A stretch of DNA of 64,000 nt. It comes from Sphaerotilus microaerophilus (lineage in GTDB: Bacteria > Pseudomonadota > Gammaproteobacteria > Burkholderiales > Burkholderiaceae_C). Where the stretch lies: positions 4,216,001 through 4,280,000 of the forward strand of contig NZ_AP025730.1 of the NCBI RefSeq assembly GCF_023734135.1, in the 5' to 3' direction. Under the pieces are notes generated by a model. The model was given only the letters and a program-made list of their open reading frames with translations, did not search any database and was not told the DNA's origin. Both the position numbers and the translations under genes were made by a program. Of this stretch, positions 21,760 to 29,652 are shown piece by piece (position 1 is the first letter of the stretch; each line of letters starts with the position of its first letter).

Positions 21760-22661
21760 GACGCTGCCGCCCCGGGCTGCCCCGTCAAATCGAGTGCCCC
21801 ACGGAAGCGCCCTTCCTTGCTGTCCTCCACCTCGGCGGTGAGCCGGCCCTCGGCACGCCCGTCCGCCGAGCGGCGCGGCAGGAAGTGGAAGCGCCAGCTG
21901 GGGTTCTCGCTGAGCGAGAAGTCGCCCTCGGCGTCGAACAGGCGCTCGCCGTCGTAGCGCACCCGGATCGAGCGCACGAAGTGCGGCGGGATGAACATCA
22001 CCGTGACCTGGTTCAACTCGAACCCGGTGTCATTGGGGTGCACCACGCTGACCTCGGCCGGGGTGGGCTGGCCGGCAGGGCGCAGGCCCTCGGGCAGCCG
22101 CAAGCGCGTCTGGCCGATCAGGTGCTGCGTCTCGCGGTTGGGCGGGGCGCTGCAGCCGCCGGAGACCTTCACGTAACGTGAGGCGAGGTGCAGGCTGCCG
22201 TCGCTGAGCTCGCTGATCACGCGCATGTGGCCATACTCGTCCACGCGCAGGCGGGTCTCGAAGTCCGCCTGGCCGAGCGCGGGTGTCAGGTCGAGCGTGG
22301 CGGCCAACGGCGAGGGGTTCTTGTCCACCAGCAGGGTCAGGCGGCGCACGAAGCGATCGGGCGCCTGCGGCAGCCGCGAGACGATCTTCACCGGCACCGA
22401 AGCGCCATAGGCCGCCCGCAGCGGCACGATGAGCTGAACCTGGCTGGCCGCACCGGTGGCGAGCGGCCGCCCGCCGAACAGCCGCTCACGCAGGCGCTCC
22501 CATTCGGGCGAGCTGCCGTCGTGGTCGATCTGGCTGGGCAGGCCGCCCGGCGCTGCAGCGGCCCGGGGCGCCCAGGGCGAACAGGCCAGCAGGGCAGCAG
22601 CGGCCAACAGGCGGCGGCGGTCCGGGTGCACGGTGTCGGCACCCGCGAGGGGCGGGGTCAT
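21756..22661 (-). CDS. Quinoprotein dehydrogenase-associated SoxYZ-like carrier (copy 1)
   Basis: A 301-residue exported protein in which SoxY-like and SoxZ-like domains are fused. The SoxY part (residues 40-185) carries Gly-Gly-Cys170-Ser-Ala-Pro, equivalent to the carrier cysteine of SoxY; the SoxZ-like beta-sandwich is residues 200-295 with the Pro-Pro-His-Phe-Val segment. Such fused carriers occur specifically beside PQQ alcohol dehydrogenase genes, and what they carry is unknown. It has an AAGGAGG ribosome site, overlaps the upstream metallo-hydrolase gene by ATGA and overlaps the thioredoxin gene at its end. A paralogue lies at 25927-26811. Confidence 0.85.
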   Translation of the reverse strand: MTPPLAGADTVHPDRRRLLAAAALLACSPWAPRAAAAPGGLPSQIDHDGSSPEWERLRERLFGGRPLATGAASQVQLIVPLRAAYGASVPVKIVSRLPQAPDRFVRRLTLLVDKNPSPLAATLDLTPALGQADFETRLRVDEYGHMRVISELSDGSLHLASRYVKVSGGCSAPPNRETQHLIGQTRLRLPEGLRPAGQPTPAEVSVVHPNDTGFELNQVTVMFIPPHFVRSIRVRYDGERLFDAEGDFSLSENPSWRFHFLPRRSADGRAEGRLTAEVEDSKEGRFRGALDLTGQPGAAAS

Positions 22662-23764
22662 GGGCCCTCCTTGTCCGGGCGGCGCAGCATGTCGCGCTCA
22701 TGGCGCAGGAACACGATCGAGGCATTGCGCCGGTGGATGGTGTCGTATTGGTCCCAGCCGGCAAAGGCGGGCAGCTCGGTGGCGTCGGCCACCTCGCTGA
22801 GCGGCGTGCCGGCCGCCAGCAGCGCGGCGGTGCGGGCCTCCAGCGCGTCGAGGTAGGCCGCGATGCGGCCGATCAGCGCCGCGGGTGCAAGCGGCCCGTG
22901 GCCGGGCACGATGCGCTGGAGCGGCAGCCCGCGCAGGGCGGCCAGCGCCGCGCGCCAGCCGGCGAAGTCGGCGTCCTGCACGTCGGGGATGGTGTCGGCA
23001 TCGAGCAGGCCACCGGCGAAGAGCGTGCCGCTGGGCCCGTCGAGCAGGGCCACGTCGCCCGGGCCGCTGGAGTGGGCCTGGGGGCCGAAGGTCAGCAGCT
23101 GCAGCGGCCGGCCAATGGCCTCGGCCAGCACCAGGCTGCCGGCCTCGATGGGTTCGTCGGGCTGCACCACCCGGCTGCCCTGCATCTCATCGGCACCGAG
23201 CACGCGCTGCAGCGTCTTCAGGCAGCCCTCGCAGCGCGCACGCATCAGCGACGCCGCGGCGGGGTGCATCGCCACCGGCACACCGGCTTCCTGGAAGGCC
23301 GCGGCACCGAAGACGAACTCCTGCCGCACGTGGGTGAGCAGCAGGCGCCGCACGGGCTGCGAGGACACGCGCCGCGCCGCCGCCAGCAGGGCCTGGCCGT
23401 GGCGCCAGGACACGCCGCTGTCGATGACCAGCGCGCCGCGCTCGCCGACGATGACGCCAGCGTTGCCGATGCGCCCGCGGTTGGCCGGGTCGACCTCGCC
23501 CGGGCGGCCGCGCGCCATCCAGACGCCCGGGGCAACGGGCTGCAGATCGACCTCATCGGGCACCGGTGCTGATGACGATGACGATGACGATGACGATGGC
23601 GCCGCCGACGCCGCGGCCCCGCCCACCAGCGCCACGCTGCCGCAGCCGCCCAGGACGCCCGCGGCCATACATGCACCCACGCCCGCACCCGCCGCGGCGA
23701 GCCAACGGCGGCGGCCCGGCTGCAGGACGCGGCCCGCTGGGAAGCAATCCGCTGCGGCAGTCAC
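22658..23764 (-). CDS. Quinoprotein relay system metallo-hydrolase-like protein, degenerate metal site
   Basis: A 368-residue exported protein of the metallo-beta-lactamase fold, related to SoxH-like hydrolases found with PQQ dehydrogenases. The leader combines Arg-Arg-Arg-Trp with a lipobox-like Gly-Gly-Cys near residue 41. A run of nine serines follows at about 56-64. The family zinc motif His-x-His-x-Asp-His reads His-Val-Arg-Gln-Glu-Phe, so three of its four ligands are gone, while later His and Asp positions (Phe-Gly-Pro-Gln-Ala-His, Phe-Ala-Gly-Gly-Leu-Leu-Asp, Pro-Gly-His-Gly-Pro) remain. It is probably not a conventional hydrolase. It starts at GTG 23764 and is coupled to the SoxYZ-like gene. 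Confidence 0.78.
   Translation of the reverse strand: MTAAADCFPAGRVLQPGRRRWLAAAGAGVGACMAAGVLGGCGSVALVGGAAASAAPSSSSSSSSSAPVPDEVDLQPVAPGVWMARGRPGEVDPANRGRIGNAGVIVGERGALVIDSGVSWRHGQALLAAARRVSSQPVRRLLLTHVRQEFVFGAAAFQEAGVPVAMHPAAASLMRARCEGCLKTLQRVLGADEMQGSRVVQPDEPIEAGSLVLAEAIGRPLQLLTFGPQAHSSGPGDVALLDGPSGTLFAGGLLDADTIPDVQDADFAGWRAALAALRGLPLQRIVPGHGPLAPAALIGRIAAYLDALEARTAALLAAGTPLSEVADATELPAFAGWDQYDTIHRRNASIVFLRHERDMLRRPDKEGP
23571..23598. repeat. Hexanucleotide microsatellite in the metallo-hydrolase gene
   Basis: About four and a half copies of the hexamer GATGAC (plus strand) encode alternating serine codons in the linker just after the lipoprotein leader. The repeat is in frame in units of two codons, so slippage would change linker length without breaking the protein. 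Confidence 0.8.
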
Positions 23765-23766
23765 GC

Positions 23767-24327
23767 CTAGCGGCCCTCAGCCAGCTTTTTCAGGTTGGCC
23801 AGCCCGCTCTGGTAGACGCCGGTCACGGCACGCACCGCGGCCTCGTCGTTCTGGTCCGGTGGCGGGTCGTTGTTCGGAAAACCGCGGTAGAAGGCACCGC
23901 GCCACTCGACCTGGCTCTTGCTGGCGTCGCCGGTCACGCGGATCGTCGAGGTGTAGTTGGTCACCGGCAGCGCGCCGCCGTTCTTGGCGCGGTAGCTGTA
24001 CTTCATTTGCGCGGCGTCGTAGGACTCCAGCGTCTCGACCAGCTCGCCGCCGCCCTTGATCTTCACCAGCCGCACCGAGCCGACCTCGTTGCCCTTGTCG
24101 GCCGGGCTGTCCACGACGGCGGGGTGCCAGTCCTTCAGCGCCGCATAGGAGGCGATCAGCGACCAGACCTTGGCGGCCGGGGCATCGATGGCGATGGTCT
24201 CGACCGCCTTCTGGCGCGTCGGGCCGTGGGCGGCGACGGGGGGTGCGAAGGTCGCCAACGCGACCGCCGTGGCCGCGACCAGGGCACCGGCTGCCAACGG
24301 GAAAAGTGGGAGGGTTCGTCGTCTCAT
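23767..24327 (-). CDS. SRPBCC-family exported protein (MxaD-like)
   Basis: A 186-residue protein with a signal peptide (Met-Arg-Arg-Arg start, cleavage near Ala-His-Gly) and a polyketide-cyclase/START-like fold: the N-terminal Ala-Val-Glu-Thr-Ile-Ala-Ile-Asp-Ala-Pro-Ala-Ala-Lys-Val-Trp is characteristic. MxaD, a similar periplasmic protein, helps methanol dehydrogenase pass electrons to cytochrome c. Two starts compete: ATG 24339 overlaps the upstream stop, while ATG 24327 has a strong GAGGAG site six bases away and begins with the charged leader; 24327 is chosen. It lies between the YVTN protein and the metallo-hydrolase homologue. Confidence 0.78.
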   Translation of the reverse strand: MRRRTLPLFPLAAGALVAATAVALATFAPPVAAHGPTRQKAVETIAIDAPAAKVWSLIASYAALKDWHPAVVDSPADKGNEVGSVRLVKIKGGGELVETLESYDAAQMKYSYRAKNGGALPVTNYTSTIRVTGDASKSQVEWRGAFYRGFPNNDPPPDQNDEAAVRAVTGVYQSGLANLKKLAEGR

Positions 24328-24335
24328 GCTGCTCC

Positions 24336-25325
24336 TCATGGGGTCGGGGAAATCAGGGGGGCCGCGATGAAGGCGCCGAAGCCGCGCGGGTTGCGCCCCA
24401 CGGGAATGTCGGCCAGGCGCCGCCCGCTGGCGGCGTCGAGCACGCTGACGCTGTCGTCCATCCAGTTGACGACGTAGACCCACTCGCCGTGCGCCGCGAC
24501 GCCCTCGGGGTAGCCGAAGCCCTCCAGCGTCGTGCGCAACGCCAGCGTCTGTGCATCGAACACGCTCACCGAGTCGGCGTGCTGGTTGGTGACGTAGAGC
24601 AGCCGCCCGCCGTCGGCCAGCGCGGCACCGTAGGGCGCTCGGCCGGTGGGCCGGGTGGCGATGACGCGGCGGCTGGCGGTGTCGATCACGCTCAGGTCGT
24701 CGCTCTCGACGTTGAGCACGTACAGGCGCTGGCGCGGCGTGTCCAGCAGCAGGGCAAAGGGATGCGTGCCCACGCCGATGCGCGCCAGCACCGCCTGCGT
24801 GGCCACGTCGACCAGCGCGACACGGTCCTCGTCGCGCTCGGCCACCCAGGCGGCAGAGCCATCCGGCAGCGCCGCCACACCGGCGGGCGCGCGGCCCAGC
24901 GGCACCTGGGCGATCTGGGCCCGGCCGGCCGTGTCGTAGACGCGCAGGCGCTGGCCGAACCAGTCGGCCACGAAGAGCCGCCGGCCATCGGCGCTGGCGT
25001 CCAGCCCCACCGCGCCCTGCCCGGCCGCAAAGCTGCCCCGCGGCTGCTGCGTGAGCATGTCGATCACCGTGACAGTGTGTGCCGCGGCGTTCGCCACGTA
25101 GACCTCGCCCCGCGCGCCGGCCGCCACCACGCCGGCGGGGGAGGCGCCCACCGCCGCCGTGGCCACCACGCGCTGGGCGGCCAGGTCGATCACGCTGACG
25201 TCGTGGCTGCCCTGGTTGGTGATGTAGGCGAAGGGCGCGCCCATCGCTGCCGGGCCCGCGGCTTGCAGCAGGAAGGCGATCGACCCCACTGCGAGGAAAC
25301 GCCCATGCCCAACCCGGCCCCCCAT
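24336..25325 (-). CDS. YVTN-family beta-propeller protein
   Basis: A 329-residue exported protein built of about seven repeats of the Tyr-Val-Thr-Asn type (for example Ala-Tyr-Ile-Thr-Asn, Val-Tyr-Val-Ala-Asn, Leu-Tyr-Val-Thr-Asn, Val-Tyr-Val-Val-Asn-Trp). This gives a seven-bladed propeller like those encoded with quinoprotein dehydrogenases and nitrite reductases. It has a signal peptide at residues 1-30. The ATG at 25325 lies 20 bases inside the divergent DUF3280 gene; a GTG at 25289 would avoid the overlap but loses the charged leader. The role is unknown, perhaps a periplasmic binding or scaffolding protein of the relay. Confidence 0.75.
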   Translation of the reverse strand: MGGRVGHGRFLAVGSIAFLLQAAGPAAMGAPFAYITNQGSHDVSVIDLAAQRVVATAAVGASPAGVVAAGARGEVYVANAAAHTVTVIDMLTQQPRGSFAAGQGAVGLDASADGRRLFVADWFGQRLRVYDTAGRAQIAQVPLGRAPAGVAALPDGSAAWVAERDEDRVALVDVATQAVLARIGVGTHPFALLLDTPRQRLYVLNVESDDLSVIDTASRRVIATRPTGRAPYGAALADGGRLLYVTNQHADSVSVFDAQTLALRTTLEGFGYPEGVAAHGEWVYVVNWMDDSVSVLDAASGRRLADIPVGRNPRGFGAFIAAPLISPTP

Positions 25326-25898
25326 TCCGCCCAGGCGCTGGCGCGCCGCCGCCTCATCACCGCCCTGCCGCTGGGCATCGTCGCCCCAGCGCTGTGGGCG
25401 CAGGCCGATCCATCGGGCCCACCGGCACTGGCCTTCGTCGGCTTCGAACTGATCGACGACCAGCCCGACCCGGCCCGTCTGCCGGTGCACCAGGCCCGTC
25501 TGGCGCAGGTCAGCCGCCAGATGGCCGACGGGCTGGCCGAGCGGGGGCTGTACCGCGTGGTCGACCTGGCGGCGCGGCCCACCGCGCAGCAGGCCCTGCA
25601 GCGCGCGCGCGCCGAGAACGAGTACCTGCACCGCTGCAACGGCTGCCTGGCGGGCATCGGCGCGGCGGCCAGCGCACCGCTGGTGGGGGTGGGCTGGGTG
25701 CAGCGCGTCAGCAACCTGATCCTGAACCTCAACCTGGCGGTCTGGGCCGTCGACCCCGCCGGAGGCGAGGACCGCATGACGCTGACCAAGTCGGTGGACA
25801 TCCGCGGCGACAACGACGAGTCCTGGCGCCGTGGCGTGGCCTACATGCTGCGCGACATGGCGGAGCGGCGCGCGCGCCAGCCGCGCTACGGGCTGTGA
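25305..25898 (+). CDS. DUF3280-type exported protein
   Basis: A 197-residue protein with a signal peptide (Ala-Arg-Arg-Arg-Leu-Ile-Thr near residue 13, cleavage around Trp-Ala-Gln-Ala) and a mature region matching DUF3280: Val-Gly-Phe-Glu-Leu-Ile-Asp-Asp-Gln, a Cys-Asn-Gly-Cys pair, and a C-terminal Asp-Asp-Glu-Ser-Trp-Arg-Arg-Gly. Members commonly occur in PQQ/methanol oxidation clusters; function is unknown. It is the only plus-strand gene in the minus-strand cluster. Its 5' end overlaps the divergent propeller gene, and it converges on the second SoxYZ-like gene. Confidence 0.75.
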   Translation: MPNPAPHSAQALARRRLITALPLGIVAPALWAQADPSGPPALAFVGFELIDDQPDPARLPVHQARLAQVSRQMADGLAERGLYRVVDLAARPTAQQALQRARAENEYLHRCNGCLAGIGAAASAPLVGVGWVQRVSNLILNLNLAVWAVDPAGGEDRMTLTKSVDIRGDNDESWRRGVAYMLRDMAERRARQPRYGL

Positions 25899-25926
25899 GT
25901 CGACGAGGTGACCCGTTGCGGTCATC

Positions 25927-26811
25927 TCAGCGTGAACCCGGCCAATCCGCACTGCCGCTGAAGCGGCGCTCGCGCGTGTCGACCACCTCGGCGCGCAGGG
26001 GCTCGGTGCCGCGAGGCACGAAGTGCAGCCGCAGGCTGGGGTTTTCGCTGAGCGCGAAGTCCAGGTCGGCCGCCAGCAGCAGCCGCTCGCCCTGCCAGAG
26101 CCGCGCGCTGCGCACGTAGTGCGCGGGGGTGTACTGGCGGGTGAGCTGGTTCATCGCCATGCCGGAGTGGTTGGGGTGCTGCACGGTCCAGTCCAGCGTC
26201 GCGGGTTCCCCCGCTGCACCCGTGCCGGCCGGCGTAGCTGCAGGGGCCGGCGTGATGCGAAAGAGCATGCGCCCCATCGCCGCGGCCTGCTGGGCCTCGT
26301 CGCCGCCAGCCGGGGCGGAGCAGCCGCCCGCGGCCTTGACGAATCGCAGCGCCATCCACAGGCGCCCGTCGGCGGTCTCGCCGATCACGCGCACGAAGCT
26401 GTACTCGTCGACGCGCACGCGGGTTTCGAGGTCGGGCAGCGCGCCGTCGGGCGGCAGATCGAACATCGCAGCGATCGGCGAGGGGTTCTGGTCGATCACC
26501 AGCGTCAGCCGGCGCAGGGCGTCACGGCCCAGCCCCGCACTGGCGATGCCGATGGCGCTGCGCATCGCCACGGGCACGAAGGCCGGGTCGGGCGCGCGGG
26601 CCGGCGCACTCAGCGCGAGGCGATCGGCCGCGGCCAGCTCGATGGGCCGCTCACCCCAGAGCGAGGCCCGCACGGCCTGCCAGCGCGGGCTGGTCTCGGG
26701 CTGGTCGCTGCGGGGCACCTGGGCCCGGCTGGCCCCGGGCAGCGCGACTGCACCGGCCCACAGCAGCCCCGGCAGGGCTCGGCGGCGCAGGGAAGGCAGG
26801 TGGTCAGGCAT
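25927..26811 (-). CDS. Quinoprotein dehydrogenase-associated SoxYZ-like carrier (copy 2)
   Basis: A 294-residue paralogue of the 21756-22661 gene. It has a signal peptide ending at Ser-Arg-Ala-Gln near residue 31, a SoxY-like part with Gly-Gly-Cys164-Ser-Ala-Pro, and a SoxZ-like C-terminal part containing His-Pro-Asn-His-Ser-Gly and Tyr-Val-Arg-Ser. The carrier-cysteine motif is intact in both copies, and the shared Asp-Gln-Asn-Pro-Ser-Pro-Ile-Ala segment makes the paralogy clear, but overall similarity looks modest. Two copies in one cluster suggest separate partners or substrates. It ends next to the divergent DUF3280 gene. Confidence 0.83.
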   Translation of the reverse strand: MPDHLPSLRRRALPGLLWAGAVALPGASRAQVPRSDQPETSPRWQAVRASLWGERPIELAAADRLALSAPARAPDPAFVPVAMRSAIGIASAGLGRDALRRLTLVIDQNPSPIAAMFDLPPDGALPDLETRVRVDEYSFVRVIGETADGRLWMALRFVKAAGGCSAPAGGDEAQQAAAMGRMLFRITPAPAATPAGTGAAGEPATLDWTVQHPNHSGMAMNQLTRQYTPAHYVRSARLWQGERLLLAADLDFALSENPSLRLHFVPRGTEPLRAEVVDTRERRFSGSADWPGSR

Positions 26812-26860
26812 GGGGGGGCTCGCGATCGGGGCGCGATTCAGAGAATGATTCAGGGGCAGG

Positions 26861-27277
26861 TCAGGGCGTGACGAAGCAGGCCTTCTTCACCTTGGCCTGC
26901 AGGGCGCGGTAGCGCCGCACCCCCACCTGCAGCGACTCGGTCTCGCGGATGTAGGCGCCCCGCTCGCCACCGATGCTGCTGGCGTTGGCGGCGGTCGACA
27001 TGTCGACGTAGTCGTTGAACGGCACCTCCTGGGCGAGGCGGTCCAGCGCGCAGGCGCACTTGTTGACCATCTCGTAGTGCGGCCCGGGGTGGCTGCGCAT
27101 GCACTCCTGCACGTAGAGCACACGGTCCACCGTGGGGTAGCCGTCCAGGTGCGTGGCGGGTGCGGCAGGGGATTCAGACAAGGCAGCACAGCCCGACAAG
27201 GCGGCCAGCGCCACGGCCAGCGCCCCCGTACGGACGACGGCACGGCGGGCAGTGCGAAAAACGGTGGCGACGGTCAT
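26861..27277 (-). CDS. Small lipoprotein of the methanol-oxidation cluster
   Basis: A 138-residue protein with a lipoprotein leader ending Leu-Ser-Gly-Cys near residue 28. The mature part has four further cysteines, including a Cys-Ala-Cys pair in Lys-Cys-Ala-Cys-Ala-Leu-Asp, and a Tyr-Val-Gln-Glu-Cys-Met segment. It resembles uncharacterised conserved proteins found beside xox/PQQ genes. The ATG at 27277 gives a normal leader; a TTG immediately after the upstream stop is an alternative. Function is unknown. Confidence 0.65.
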   Translation of the reverse strand: MTVATVFRTARRAVVRTGALAVALAALSGCAALSESPAAPATHLDGYPTVDRVLYVQECMRSHPGPHYEMVNKCACALDRLAQEVPFNDYVDMSTAANASSIGGERGAYIRETESLQVGVRRYRALQAKVKKACFVTP

Positions 27278-27313
27278 GGGGGAACAGGTTCGGGGCAAAC
27301 GGGCTCGGGACAA

Positions 27314-28093
27314 TCAACGCAGGGCAGAGGTGACCCGGGTGGCGGCGGCAGCGCCGTCGATCAGCAGCTCTTCCTCGATCAGCGGTGCAGCAGCCCCCTT
27401 CTCGCCCGCTTCAGCCGGCACGACGCTGCGGATCGAGACCACCGCGCCGGCCACCGCGTCCGACAGCACGAAGGTGTATTGCTTGCGCACGAAGCGCTCG
27501 AACTTCGCCCGGTTGGGGTCGTCCAGGTAGGGCTCGATGCGGATCTCGCGGGCCGCCACCGCCCGGCCGCGGTAGGTGACGGTCACGTCGCGCACGCTGG
27601 CCGACTGGTACAGCGCCATGCGGATGCGCTTGCGGAAGTAGGTGATCGAGCCCTTGGTGCGCGCCTTCATGTCGCGGATGTCGTGCTCCAGGAAGTACAG
27701 CGTCACCGGGTTGCCCTCAGCCTGCTCGATGTCGGGCAGCGACACCCGGCGCGCGCCACTGAGGAACTCGCCGCTGGCGGTGCAGCAGGCGTTGCCCGCC
27801 GCGGGGCGCTGCAGGCGGATGCTCACCCGGTCCTCGAAGCCCTCCTCCAGCGAGCCGCTCTTGCGGAAGCGGTACTGCAGCGTCGCCGGGGCCTTGACCA
27901 GGCCGAACTGCGGGCTCATCAGCAGCAGGCGCTCGGCGGTCGAGAAGTCCTTGGCTGCCGGCTCGGCAGGCGGCGCCAGCGGCGCGGCCGGCTGATCGAT
28001 GGCCTGGGCGCCGACCACCGCAGGCAGCACCGCGAGGAGCGCCGCCAACACGGCACCCGAAACCAGGAACGAGGTCCTACGCATTGCAGTCAT
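27314..28093 (-). CDS. Exported hypothetical protein of the methanol-oxidation cluster
   Basis: A 259-residue protein with a signal peptide (Met-Arg-Arg-Thr start, cleavage after Val-Gly-Ala-Gln). The mature region has Leu-Leu-Leu-Met-Ser-Pro-Gln-Phe, a Cys-Cys pair (Gly-Asn-Ala-Cys-Cys-Thr-Ala-Ser) and a basic central stretch. It looks like a beta-rich periplasmic protein. I do not recognise a named family. It lies 19 bases after xoxJ and is followed directly by the lipoprotein gene, so it is in the xoxFGJ transcript by position. A GGAG site precedes the ATG at 28093. Confidence 0.65.
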   Translation of the reverse strand: MTAMRRTSFLVSGAVLAALLAVLPAVVGAQAIDQPAAPLAPPAEPAAKDFSTAERLLLMSPQFGLVKAPATLQYRFRKSGSLEEGFEDRVSIRLQRPAAGNACCTASGEFLSGARRVSLPDIEQAEGNPVTLYFLEHDIRDMKARTKGSITYFRKRIRMALYQSASVRDVTVTYRGRAVAAREIRIEPYLDDPNRAKFERFVRKQYTFVLSDAVAGAVVSIRSVVPAEAGEKGAAAPLIEEELLIDGAAAATRVTSALR

Positions 28094-28112
28094 CACAGCT
28101 CCATGGCCTCGG

Positions 28113-28982
28113 TCAGCGCAGCGGCGCCCCGGCGTCGTCCACCAGCGGCACGCGGTACTCGCGCAGCACCGCCTGGATCTCGTCGCGGCGGCTGTCGAGC
28201 AGCTGCTCGACCTGCTGCTTCCACTCGCGCTCGCCGTGGCGCACGCCCATCGCCATCGCGTAGTCGAACCTCACGCCCGGCTCGGAGCGCATTGGCAGCA
28301 CCTGCAGCAGGGGCTCCTTGACGCGCTTGGCGAAGAAGCCAGCGATCGGCCCCCAGACGATGGCCGCGTCGATCTTGCCGGCGGCCAGCTCGGTCTCCAA
28401 CAGCTGTCCGGGGTACTGCGCCGGGTCGGGGCTCATCATCAGGTAGGGCACACCCTGGTCGACCAGCCCATGTTTTGCCAGCCAGGCCGAGGCCGGCGTG
28501 CGGTCGAACAGGCCGATGCGCAGCTTCTTCAGCTGCTCGGGCGGCAGCGCCAGGAAGTCATCGACCGACTTCACGGCGTCCAGCCCCCGCCCCTGCGCAT
28601 ACACGAGTGCGTAGGTGGAGCGATAGTAGGGCTTGGTGACCGACACCTGGTCGAAGCCCACTGGCACGCCCATCACGATGTCGCAGGGGTAGTCCTCGCC
28701 GGGCAGCTTGTAGCGCAGGGTGTTGCGGATGAAGGCCATGCGCGCCGGGAAGGAGTAGTAGGTCACCGGCAGGCCCATGGCACGGCCGAAGACCTCGGCC
28801 AGCCGGTTCTCGATGCCCTCGGCGGCCAGGTTGGAGAAGGGCAGGTTGTTCGGGTCCTGGCACACGCGCAGGGCCCGGCGGGCGTCGCCGTCCTGGGCCG
28901 ATGCGGCCAGCGACAACGCCGCAGCACCTGCCAGGCCCACCAGGAAACGCAGCGTTGCGACGAACCGGCGCGGGATCATCAT
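28113..28982 (-). CDS. xoxJ: XoxJ-type periplasmic binding protein
   Basis: A 289-residue protein with a signal peptide and the fold of family 3 solute-binding proteins: it begins Leu-Arg-Val-Cys-Gln-Asp-Pro-Asn-Asn-Leu-Pro-Phe-Ser-Asn, the hallmark of the quinoprotein-associated MoxJ/XoxJ family, and has Ile-Val-Trp-Gly-Pro-Ile-Ala-Gly-Phe-Phe-Ala near residue 210. XoxJ is thought to bind and activate XoxF rather than a small solute. Three consecutive possible starts exist; the ATG at 28982 overlaps the xoxG stop (TGATG) and is preferred. Confidence 0.9.
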   Translation of the reverse strand: MMIPRRFVATLRFLVGLAGAAALSLAASAQDGDARRALRVCQDPNNLPFSNLAAEGIENRLAEVFGRAMGLPVTYYSFPARMAFIRNTLRYKLPGEDYPCDIVMGVPVGFDQVSVTKPYYRSTYALVYAQGRGLDAVKSVDDFLALPPEQLKKLRIGLFDRTPASAWLAKHGLVDQGVPYLMMSPDPAQYPGQLLETELAAGKIDAAIVWGPIAGFFAKRVKEPLLQVLPMRSEPGVRFDYAMAMGVRHGEREWKQQVEQLLDSRRDEIQAVLREYRVPLVDDAGAPLR

Positions 28983-29380
28983 CACTTGGCCTCTTCCACC
29001 TTCGAGCGGGTGATCGCCCCATCGGAGCGACCCTTGAGGTAGGCATAGAGGTGGTCGATGTTGTCCATCACGACCGGGCTGGCGCCAAAGCTCTGCATGC
29101 CCTTGTCGAGCCGGCCATCGCGCACCGTCTTGACGAACTCATCCTTGGTCAGCACCTTCAGACTGTTGACCAGCGAGGGGCCGACCATGCCCTCCTGGTT
29201 GGCGCCGTGGCAGCGGTCGCAGGCGGCCTGGCGCCAGGTGCGGAAGCCCTTCATCGTGTTGGCATCCACCTTGTAGCCGTCCACCACCGTGTACAGCGGG
29301 GTTTCGACCTTGTTTTGCGCCGAGACGCCGGACGCCATTGCGGCCAGGACCAGGGGCAGGACCAGGGTGGCAGATCTCAT
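28982..29380 (-). CDS. xoxG: XoxG cytochrome c, electron acceptor of XoxF
   Basis: A 132-residue periplasmic c-type cytochrome with a signal peptide to Val-Ser-Ala-Gln (residue 22), one haem site Cys-Asp-Arg-Cys-His, and a likely distal methionine in Gly-Met-Gln-Ser-Phe. It accepts electrons from the PQQ cofactor of XoxF and passes them to the terminal oxidase. Length and order (xoxF-xoxG-xoxJ) are as in other betaproteobacteria. The ATG at 29380 is preceded by a GGAAGA site; longer upstream extensions lack a leader. It is separated from xoxF by 272 bases with a terminator-like hairpin. Confidence 0.9.
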   Translation of the reverse strand: MRSATLVLPLVLAAMASGVSAQNKVETPLYTVVDGYKVDANTMKGFRTWRQAACDRCHGANQEGMVGPSLVNSLKVLTKDEFVKTVRDGRLDKGMQSFGASPVVMDNIDHLYAYLKGRSDGAITRSKVEEAK

Positions 29381-29554
29381 GTCTTCCGGTCTTTCCGAAA
29401 CAGTAGGTGGGTGAATCAGGAGGCAGTGGCCAGCGCCCAGGGCGCATAGCCACTGCATCGGTCGTCGATCGGTGGCGGTGACACGCTGGCCTCACAGCGG
29501 ACAACGTCACGCGCCGTGGCCGGGCCGTCGGGGTTCACCCTGGAGCCCGGGTAA

Positions 29555-29574
29555 GCCCCCGCCTGCACGGGGGC
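29555..29574 (-). terminator. GC-rich hairpin between xoxF and xoxG
   Basis: A 7-base perfect stem (29555-29561 with 29568-29574) and 6-base loop lie about 80 bases after the xoxF stop, within a 272-base gap without genes. There is no T-run. It may attenuate readthrough, or stabilise the xoxF message so that the enzyme is made in excess over XoxG and XoxJ. Confidence 0.4.
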
Positions 29575-29652
29575 CGGAACACAGGGAGGCCGAGGCACGA
29601 GGCCGAGCGGGACCATCGGGCCGGGCGACGCACAGCCCGGCCCTCAGGACGC

